In this document: piece by piece, positions 1 through 5,419 of the stretch
How the letters are laid out: every line of letters begins with the position of its first letter
Numbering within the stretch: the first letter of the stretch is position 1
Origin: Bacillota bacterium
GTDB lineage: Bacteria; Bacillota; Bacilli; Paenibacillales; NBRC-103111
Direction of reading: 5' to 3'
Length of the DNA: 5,419 bases
Assembly: GCA_023391955.1 (NCBI GenBank)
Contig: JAEWAA010000018.1
Span: 1-5,419, forward strand
Notes under the pieces: model-generated
What the model saw: the letters and a program-made list of their open reading frames with translations, nothing else
What the model was told of the DNA's origin: nothing
The model's database searches: none
Translations under genes and position numbers: made by a program

Positions 1-1728
1 CACAGCAAAATCGCCGAGCTGGCGGCAACTCATGGCGATCCCCAATATGGAGCGCTGGATGCAGCCGAAATTATCAAGCGGATGGACGTGGGTTTTGACA
101 TTGCGGGCAATTCTACCAAGGAACCCAGCTACACCTTCCAGCCTAGACGGGTGAAGGCGGGGCTGACCAAACAAGAGATTGCCTATGTGGTGGAGCATCA
201 GGATAATTTGCCCGGCGTGAGTATTGTGGAGGAAAGCGCCCGGGTATACGACGAGAATACCATTGCCGCCCAACTGGTGGGATACCTGCGCCCCTTCTCC
301 ACCGCCCGCAACCAGACCCAGTCCTATCTGAATTTCTATAAGGATAACCCGGGGGAGTACCTGAACGAGGAATTTGTTGGCTTCGACGGGCTCGAATTCC
401 TGTACCAGGATGAGCTCCGGGGCAAAAACGGAAGCAAATCCTATCCGGTCAATTCCCGCTCCCAGATCATCGGACAGGTGACCATCACCCCGCCGGACAA
501 GGGTCACAACCTCTATCTTACGCTGAAAAAGGATGTGCAGCTGGCAGCGGAGAATGCCATCGTCAAGCAACTGGAGTACATGAAAAGCCGGGAAGCGGAG
601 CAGCTGAAGTACCCTGCACTGGGCAAAAACGCTCTGGCCGGTTATGCTGTCGCCATGGAGGTGGATACGGGCCGGGTGGTGGCTATGGCCAGCATGCCCG
701 ACTATAACACCAACATCTGGTCGAAGGAGCGGATTCCCACCGAGGAGTACAACAGCATCCAGTTCCAGTACATCAACGGCACCATCCGGGAGCGGTTTGC
801 CGATATCCAGGATAACAAGGAGCGGAGCAAACATCCCAGCTCCCTGGTTCCCCTGGGCTCCACGATCAAGCCGCTGACGGTGCTGCTGGGGATGAATGAA
901 GGCATTATCGGGCCCAATGAGCGGTACGCGGACCCTACCACCTTTGTGTTCGGCAAGGACAAAAGCTCCATCAGCAATTCGGACAAGCATAACTACGGCA
1001 TCCTGACACCCGCCTTGGCGCTCCAGTATTCCGCCAATACCTTCATGGGGGAGATGGTGGGCAACCGGATGTACATGAGCTCCAAATACCCCTCTTTTCC
1101 CAAGGCAGGCAATGCTATCGAGGTTTGGGACTCCTACATGAAAAAATTCGGCCTGGGCCAGCTGACGGGCAGTCAGCTCCCGGGGGAATATGCAGGGGAC
1201 CCCTATTACTTCGAAACGGCCAAGCGGGAATCCGCCCAGTCCGTGCTGATCTACGCCTCCTTCGGGCAGCAGGCCCGCTATACCACGCTGCAGCTGGCTC
1301 AATACGCTTCCATGTTGGCCAATCACGGGAAACGGTACCGGCCGGTCTTCGTGGACCGGATTACCACCTATGACGGCCAGCTGGTCCGCCATGTGGAGCC
1401 GGAGCTGCTCGCCCAGGAGGATTTCCCCGCTGCTTACTGGAAAGTGCTGGAGGATGGCATGAAGCAGGTATTCGTCACCGGCTTCGACGGCGTCAGCTAC
1501 TCCGTTGTTCGCAAAACAGGAACCTCGCAGCAGCAGGTAGCCGGCCAGTTTGTGGAAAATGCGGTGTTCATCGCCTATGCTCCGGCAGACAAGCCCAAGC
1601 TGGCGGTGGCGGTGGTTATACCCGAGGGCGGCTTCGGCTCCTGGGGAGCAGCCCCCATCGCACGGCAGATTTTCGACGCATATGATGAGCATTACGGTCT
1701 GTATGGTGTTCCGAAAAACAGCCAATAA
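1..1728 (+). CDS. Class B penicillin-binding protein (D,D-transpeptidase), PbpA/PbpH-like, 5'-partial
   Basis: The frame is open from the first base to a TAA at 1726-1728, giving 575 residues without a start, so the gene begins upstream. The ATG at 82 is internal: aligned with the complete paralogue downstream it matches residue 140, so about 112 N-terminal residues (cytoplasmic tail, membrane anchor, first dimerisation motif) are missing. In window numbering, the PBP dimerisation domain runs to about residue 205 and includes GFDGLE (127-132). The transpeptidase domain spans about 212-565 with all active-site motifs: STIK (nucleophile S287, K290), SAN (344-346) and KTG (505-507). There is no glycosyltransferase domain and no PASTA tail. 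Members cross-link peptidoglycan stem peptides on the outer membrane face and are beta-lactam targets. The lack of PASTA argues against SpoVD or PbpX types and favours a PbpA/PbpH (elongation) type. Nothing suggests it is inactive. The class is certain; the exact orthologue is not. Confidence 0.95.
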   Translation, partial: HSKIAELAATHGDPQYGALDAAEIIKRMDVGFDIAGNSTKEPSYTFQPRRVKAGLTKQEIAYVVEHQDNLPGVSIVEESARVYDENTIAAQLVGYLRPFSTARNQTQSYLNFYKDNPGEYLNEEFVGFDGLEFLYQDELRGKNGSKSYPVNSRSQIIGQVTITPPDKGHNLYLTLKKDVQLAAENAIVKQLEYMKSREAEQLKYPALGKNALAGYAVAMEVDTGRVVAMASMPDYNTNIWSKERIPTEEYNSIQFQYINGTIRERFADIQDNKERSKHPSSLVPLGSTIKPLTVLLGMNEGIIGPNERYADPTTFVFGKDKSSISNSDKHNYGILTPALALQYSANTFMGEMVGNRMYMSSKYPSFPKAGNAIEVWDSYMKKFGLGQLTGSQLPGEYAGDPYYFETAKRESAQSVLIYASFGQQARYTTLQLAQYASMLANHGKRYRPVFVDRITTYDGQLVRHVEPELLAQEDFPAAYWKVLEDGMKQVFVTGFDGVSYSVVRKTGTSQQQVAGQFVENAVFIAYAPADKPKLAVAVVIPEGGFGSWGAAPIARQIFDAYDEHYGLYGVPKNSQ

Positions 1729-1744
1729 AGCCTAAAGCCCTATA

Positions 1745-1783
1745 AAGGACCCGTCTTCCCCCCGGAAGGCAGGTCCTTCTTGC
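1745..1783 (+). terminator. Probable intrinsic terminator after the first PBP gene
   Basis: Arms 1745-1759 (AAGGACCCGTCTTCC) and 1764-1778 (GGAAGGCAGGTCCTT) pair over 15 positions with one C-A mismatch (1752/1771) and one G-T wobble (1754/1769), around a CCCC loop. It starts 16 bases after the stop codon. The 3' side is only CTTG rather than a run of T, so termination may be incomplete. The hairpin ends just before the candidate -35 box of the next gene. Confidence 0.7.
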
Positions 1784-1785
1784 AG

Positions 1786-1814
1786 TTGGCATCCTTCCGC
1801 GAAGTTGTTACACT
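1786..1814 (+). promoter_or_regulatory. Candidate sigma-A promoter for the second PBP gene
   Basis: TTGGCA (1786-1791, 5/6 to TTGACA) is separated by exactly 17 bases from TACACT (1809-1814, 4/6 to TATAAT). The latter is preceded by TG at 1806-1807, giving an extended -10. Initiation would fall near 1821, leaving a leader of about 30 nt that contains the ribosome binding site. An alternative -10, TATAGT (1816-1821), fits the consensus better by itself but has no -35 at proper spacing. Predicted from sequence only. Confidence 0.5.
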
Positions 1815-1834
1815 ATATAGTGGAACGTTACATT

Positions 1835-1842
1835 GAAGGAGG
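1835..1842 (+). promoter_or_regulatory. Shine-Dalgarno site that fixes the start of the second PBP
   Basis: GAAGGAGG lies 7 bases upstream of ATG at 1850, ideal spacing and near-full complementarity to the 16S 3' end. An in-frame TTG at 1805 could extend the protein by 15 residues, but it lies inside the putative promoter and has no such site, so ATG 1850 is chosen. Confidence 0.9.
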
Positions 1843-1849
1843 TCGAAGC

Positions 1850-3928
1850 ATGAAAACCCCGCTCACCACTGGGGAGACAAACGACAATTTGGAGCAGCGC
1901 AAAAGGCGCAACCAGTTTTCCATACGCATTAACATGTTCTTTTTCGCCACCTTCCTGCTGTTCTCCACCTTGCTGGGAAAGCTGGCCGTACTCCAGTTTG
2001 TCCAGGGGGAGGAGCTGTCCGCCCTGGAAAGAATCTGGCAGAATAAGGATGTCCCAATCGCTCCTATCCGGGGAAATATCTATGATGCAGACGGATACCC
2101 CATCGCATACTCCTTGTCTTCCCAATCCTTGTTTTACCAGCTGCGGCTGGATAAGAAGCCGGAGGAAACCATTGAATTGGCCAAACGCCTGGCTGACGCC
2201 TTCCTGATGCTGGCTCCTGAGGACAAAAAAGCGGCATCCCCCAGCGCAGAGGAGGTTCTGCAGCGTATGGATACCGGCTTCAAGCTGGATGGCAGCCAGG
2301 CAGACAAAAGCATGGGCTATTCCTTCAGCCCCCGCCGCCTCAAGGCGGATCTGACCCAAGCGGAGATTGCTTTTTTCACGGAACACCGGGACGAGTTTGA
2401 GGGTGTGGAAATCACCGAGGAAAGCACCCGGAAGTACGATGACAAAACCATTGCGGTGCAAACCATCGGGTATCTCCGGCAGTTTTCCACCGCTATCAAC
2501 CCCACCCTGCCCAAGTCCTTCCTGGACTATTACAAAGCGGACGGCATGAAGGACATCTACCAGAATGATGAGCTGGTGGGCTTCGACGGGCTGGAGTTCA
2601 TGTATCAAGAGGAACTGCGCGGCAAGGCCGGCAAAAAAACCTACCGCATCAACTCCAAAGCCCAGATTATGGAGCAGGTGGAGCTGACTGCGCCGGTGAA
2701 GGGGAACAATCTCCATTTGACCATCGACAAGGATGTGCAGCTAATCACCGAACAGGCCATTGCCGATCAACTGGCTGCCATGAAAAAAGCTCCTGCCGGC
2801 TCTTATGCCGCCAGAGGCGCCAAGGCGGTGGCAGGCTACGCCGTTGCCATGGAAGTGGACACAGGCAAGATCATCTCCATGGCCAGCTACCCGGACTATG
2901 ACCCTGTGGTGTGGGAAAGCGGGCGCATCTCGCCGGAGAATATGGCGGCCATCAATTACCGTTACACCAACGGCGCCGTACGGGAGCGCTTCGGAGAATT
3001 CGCCGACCCGCTGGAGTTCCGCAAGCACCCCAGCTCACTGGTCTATCTGGGCTCTACTATGAAACCCCTTAGTGTGCTGGTGGGTCTTAACGAGAACATT
3101 ATCACCGCCAACGAAAAATATGCCGACCCGGTTACCTTCTACTTCGGCAGGGACCGCAATTCCAGCGTCAGCAACTCGGACAAAGCTTATATGGGCACTC
3201 TGACTGCGGCCACAGCCATCCAGAAATCATCCAATACCTATATGGCGGAAATGATCGGAAATCGGCTTTATTTCAGCAAAAATTATCCTGCTTACCCGCA
3301 AAGCGGCAATGCGCTGGAGGTGTGGGACAGCTATATGAAAAAATTCGGCCTGGGTGTGCTGACGGGCAGCGGCTTCCCCGGCGAAAGCGAAGGGCTGGCG
3401 GACTATGTTGCCGCCGCCAAGCGGGACGGTCCGCAGCCGACCCTCATATATTCCTCCTTTGGACAGCAGGGGAAGTATACGGCGCTTCAGCTTGCACAAT
3501 ATGCAACCATGCTGGCCAACCACGGCAAACGCTACAAGCCGCAATTCGTCGACAGGATCACTACCTATGACCAGGAAGTGGTGAAGACCTTCCAGCCTGA
3601 GCTGCTGGATGAGGTGAAGTTCCCGGAGGCCTATTGGAATGTGCTGAAGGAAGGCATGCAGTCCAACGTACAGGGTTTTGAAGGCGTCAATTATACCCTT
3701 GTCCGGAAAACAGGCACCTCCGAGCAGTCCATCGCCGGAGGCAATGTGGACAATGCCGTGCTGATCGCCTACGCGCCGGCGGAGAAGCCCAAGCTGGCCG
3801 TAGCGGTGGTTGTGCCCGAGGGAGGCTTCGGCTCCTGGGGAGCGGCTCCAATCGCCCGCAAGATATTTGATGCTTATGATGCAAAAATAGGGCTGGACGG
3901 CGTCCCCAAGGGATTGCCCCAGCAATAA
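1850..3928 (+). CDS. Class B penicillin-binding protein (D,D-transpeptidase), PbpA/PbpH-like, complete
   Basis: This 692-residue protein should be a bitopic membrane enzyme that forms 4-3 peptidoglycan cross-links outside the cell. A basic cytoplasmic tail (QRKRRNQ, residues 16-22) precedes a single membrane segment at about 27-50. The dimerisation domain follows, with RGNIYDADG (74-82), a variant of the class B RGxIxDRxG motif, and GFDGLE (244-249). The transpeptidase domain covers about 327-685 and has STMK (nucleophile S402, K405), SSN (460-462) and KTG (620-622). The protein ends 70 residues after KTG, with no PASTA repeats and no glycosyltransferase domain. Length and anchor region recall B. 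subtilis PbpA/PbpH, a redundant pair needed for rod-shaped side-wall growth. It is a paralogue of the preceding gene, about 60% identical by eye, with only a few 1-3 residue indels. It sits between two hairpins and has its own promoter-like sequence, so it may be monocistronic. Enzyme class is certain; the elongation role is inferred. Confidence 0.97.
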   Translation: MKTPLTTGETNDNLEQRKRRNQFSIRINMFFFATFLLFSTLLGKLAVLQFVQGEELSALERIWQNKDVPIAPIRGNIYDADGYPIAYSLSSQSLFYQLRLDKKPEETIELAKRLADAFLMLAPEDKKAASPSAEEVLQRMDTGFKLDGSQADKSMGYSFSPRRLKADLTQAEIAFFTEHRDEFEGVEITEESTRKYDDKTIAVQTIGYLRQFSTAINPTLPKSFLDYYKADGMKDIYQNDELVGFDGLEFMYQEELRGKAGKKTYRINSKAQIMEQVELTAPVKGNNLHLTIDKDVQLITEQAIADQLAAMKKAPAGSYAARGAKAVAGYAVAMEVDTGKIISMASYPDYDPVVWESGRISPENMAAINYRYTNGAVRERFGEFADPLEFRKHPSSLVYLGSTMKPLSVLVGLNENIITANEKYADPVTFYFGRDRNSSVSNSDKAYMGTLTAATAIQKSSNTYMAEMIGNRLYFSKNYPAYPQSGNALEVWDSYMKKFGLGVLTGSGFPGESEGLADYVAAAKRDGPQPTLIYSSFGQQGKYTALQLAQYATMLANHGKRYKPQFVDRITTYDQEVVKTFQPELLDEVKFPEAYWNVLKEGMQSNVQGFEGVNYTLVRKTGTSEQSIAGGNVDNAVLIAYAPAEKPKLAVAVVVPEGGFGSWGAAPIARKIFDAYDAKIGLDGVPKGLPQQ

Positions 3929-3937
3929 GCCATTCAG

Positions 3938-3968
3938 ACAGGCCGGAGGGCGCTCCGGCCTGTTTTTT
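3938..3968 (+). terminator. Strong intrinsic terminator after the second PBP gene
   Basis: A perfect 11-bp stem, ACAGGCCGGAG (3938-3948) with CTCCGGCCTGT (3953-3963), encloses a GGCG loop. It runs directly into T3963-T3968. It lies 9 bases after the TAA and is a classic Rho-independent terminator. It should separate the PBP transcript from the downstream amidotransferase gene. Confidence 0.93.
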
Positions 3969-3983
3969 GCCGTGTTGAAGCCT

Positions 3984-4012
3984 TTGGTGTATGCCCCCAA
4001 CTGTGGTATACT
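3984..4012 (+). promoter_or_regulatory. Candidate extended -10 promoter for asnB
   Basis: TATACT (4007-4012, 5/6 to consensus) carries the extended element TG at 4004-4005. A weak -35, TTGGTG (3984-3989, 3/6), lies exactly 17 bases upstream. Initiation near 4019 would give a leader of about 80 nt. The site follows the strong terminator, supporting an independent transcription unit. The leader shows only small possible stems (for example AGGGT 4039-4043 with ACCCT 4054-4058) and no recognised riboswitch or T-box. Confidence 0.55.
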
Positions 4013-4098
4013 TATGTATCATTATGGATACCGGTCCTAGGGTTTTCAGATACACCCTGTTCAAGGAGACGGTACAATAGTTTGGAGTGGAAGCATAA

Positions 4099-5419
4099 AT
4101 GTGCGGTATTGCCGGTATGATGCTGTTCGATGGTAGTGTTCCCGATATGAGCGTACTGCGCCGGATGAGCGATGTGATCGTGCACCGGGGTCCGGATGAT
4201 GTGGGATTTTGGACCGACCCGGGAATCGGGCTGGCCTTCAGACGCCTGTCCATCATCGATTTGAAGGAAGGCCATCAGCCGTTGGCCAATGAAGACGAGT
4301 CTGTGTGGATCACCTTTAACGGTGAAATCTATAACTATAAAACCCTGCGCGCCCAGCTGGTGGCCAGGGGCCATATCTTCCGGACCAATACGGATACGGA
4401 GATTATCGTCCATCTGTACGAGGACCATGGCGAGGATTGTGTGAAGCTGCTCCGGGGGATGTTTACCTTCGCCATTTGGGACCGGAACCGGAAGCAGCTG
4501 TTTATTGCCCGCGACCATTTCGGCATTAAACCCTTGTATTATCATCTGTCCGGCGGGAAGTTTCTGTACGGCTCGGAGATCAAGAGCATCCTGGCTACCG
4601 GCGAGGTCCGCCGCAGCATCCGCCCGGAGAGCTTCCTGAACTATCTGACCTTCCAGTATGTGCCGGACCCGGACACCATGTTCGATGGCATCTCCAAGCT
4701 GCCTCCGGCCACAACCATTACCGTTAAGCCGGACGGAAGCTACCGCCTCAACAAATATTGGGACCCCATGTTCGAGCCCGTTAAGCGCTCCTTGGAGGAG
4801 GATATTGAGGAGCTGCGGGAGCGGCTGAAGGACTCGGTGGTCCATCATATGGTCAGCGACGTGGAGCGGGGCTGCTTCTTGTCCAGCGGCATTGATTCCA
4901 CCGCCATTGCCGCCCATATGCGCGCTATCGAACCGATCCGGACCTTCTCCGTAGGCTTCGAGGGGAACAACAACGAAACCGTCATCGCCCGGGAAACGGC
5001 TGCGGCTTTGGGGACGGAGCATTATTCCAAGGTCATTACCGAGAAGGAATTCTTCGATGCCATCCCATCGGCGGTGTGGCATCAGGATGAGCCTGTTGCC
5101 GACCCTTCAGCCATTGCCCTGTACCATGTGGCCGAGCTGGCCAGCGAGCATGTGACAGTGGTATTGTCCGGTGAAGGGGCGGACGAGCTGTTCGGAGGTT
5201 ACCGGATCTACCGGGAGCCGCAGGCGCTGCGGTCCATGGAGTGGATGCCCCTTGGCATGAAGCGTTCCCTGCACCGGCTGTTCGCGATGCTGCCTGCCGG
5301 CATGAAAGGCCGCAACTATCTGCTGCGGGGAACGACGCCGTTGGAGGAGCGGTTTTTGGGGAATGCCAAAATCTACTCCGAGGACATGAAGGCGGAGCTG
5401 GTGCGTTTGAACCATGAAC
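4099..5419 (+). CDS. asnB: Glutamine-dependent asparagine synthetase-family amidotransferase (AsnB type), 3'-partial
   Basis: The window ends after 440 codons; Bacillus AsnB is about 630 residues, so roughly 190 are missing. The start is fixed by MCGI: Cys2 becomes the N-terminal nucleophile of the class II glutaminase domain (about 2-190), which also shows RGPD (30-33), R49, NGEIYN (74-79) and D99 for glutamine binding. The synthetase domain (about 230 onward) has the ATP-pyrophosphatase loop SSGIDST (262-268) and SGEGADELFGGY (357-368). Ammonia from glutamine is passed to an AMP-activated carboxylate, aspartate in the classic reaction. By recollection, motifs such as RGTTPLEERF and GNAKIYSE match B. 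subtilis AsnB much better than AsnO. AsnB there amidates meso-diaminopimelate in peptidoglycan precursors, a role that would suit the neighbouring transpeptidases, but the substrate cannot be read from this sequence. The ribosome binding site is modest (GGAG, 4084-4087). Family is certain; AsnB subtype is likely. Confidence 0.95.
   Translation, partial: MCGIAGMMLFDGSVPDMSVLRRMSDVIVHRGPDDVGFWTDPGIGLAFRRLSIIDLKEGHQPLANEDESVWITFNGEIYNYKTLRAQLVARGHIFRTNTDTEIIVHLYEDHGEDCVKLLRGMFTFAIWDRNRKQLFIARDHFGIKPLYYHLSGGKFLYGSEIKSILATGEVRRSIRPESFLNYLTFQYVPDPDTMFDGISKLPPATTITVKPDGSYRLNKYWDPMFEPVKRSLEEDIEELRERLKDSVVHHMVSDVERGCFLSSGIDSTAIAAHMRAIEPIRTFSVGFEGNNNETVIARETAAALGTEHYSKVITEKEFFDAIPSAVWHQDEPVADPSAIALYHVAELASEHVTVVLSGEGADELFGGYRIYREPQALRSMEWMPLGMKRSLHRLFAMLPAGMKGRNYLLRGTTPLEERFLGNAKIYSEDMKAELVRLNHE

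Noticed and set aside
82..1728. Treating ATG 82 as the real start of the first PBP (a protein lacking its membrane anchor)
   Set aside because: The frame is open and homologous to the paralogue upstream of 82, no ribosome binding site precedes it, and the missing part is explained by the window edge.
1805..1849. TTG at 1805 as an upstream start of the second PBP
   Set aside because: It overlaps the candidate -10 region and lacks a Shine-Dalgarno, whereas ATG 1850 has GAAGGAGG at ideal spacing.
1808..2716. Reverse-strand open frame of about 300 codons opposite the second PBP
   Set aside because: It is antisense to a clear PBP coding region, resembles no known family, and runs into the intergenic promoter region. 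The frame at 3227-4000 is rejected likewise: it crosses the strong terminator.
4073..4078. TACAAT as the -10 box of asnB
   Set aside because: No acceptable -35 lies 16-18 bases upstream, and it would leave a leader too short to favour over the extended -10 site at 4007-4012.
4063..4117. Possible leader peptide using AAGGAG (4063-4068) and TTG 4082
   Set aside because: Spacing is too long (13 bases), the frame is only 12 codons, and no asparagine-rich or attenuator-like structure accompanies it.
4012..5082. Long reverse-strand open frame (356 codons) opposite asnB
   Set aside because: The forward strand carries unmistakable AsnB motifs throughout. The reverse product shows no recognisable domain, and the open frame is a by-product of GC-rich third positions.

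Overview
The window holds three same-strand genes for cell-wall and amino-acid metabolism. It most likely comes from a low-complexity core region of a Gram-positive Bacilli genome. The strong AAGGAGG-type ribosome binding site, hairpin-plus-T-tract terminators, GC-rich codon third positions and protein relationships (PbpA/PbpH-type class B PBPs, a Bacillus-type AsnB) suggest Paenibacillus or a close relative. That placement is an inference from memory of the families, not a search result.

Layout. Positions 1-1728 encode a class B penicillin-binding protein whose N-terminal ~110 residues lie outside the window. The 121-bp gap that follows (1729-1849) holds a hairpin terminator, a sigma-A-like promoter and a near-perfect Shine-Dalgarno. 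Positions 1850-3928 encode a second, complete class B PBP (692 aa), a paralogue of the first at roughly 60% identity by eye, with the same three catalytic motifs. The next 170-bp gap (3929-4098) holds a textbook intrinsic terminator, an extended -10 promoter and a leader of about 80 nt. Positions 4099-5419 encode the first 440 residues of a glutamine-dependent asparagine synthetase-family amidotransferase (AsnB type), cut by the window edge.

How the genes fit together. The two PBPs should be membrane-anchored D,D-transpeptidases that cross-link peptidoglycan stems outside the cell, probably a partly redundant elongation pair like PbpA/PbpH of Bacillus subtilis. The third gene resembles B. subtilis AsnB more than AsnO. 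B. subtilis AsnB is known to amidate meso-diaminopimelate in peptidoglycan precursors, which would change the very residue the transpeptidases join. A cell-wall theme is therefore plausible for the whole window, although each gene appears to have its own transcription signals. I see no mobile element, CRISPR array, RNA gene or clearly undescribed system. The most useful leads are the tandem PBP duplication and the possible wall-amidation role of the asnB gene.
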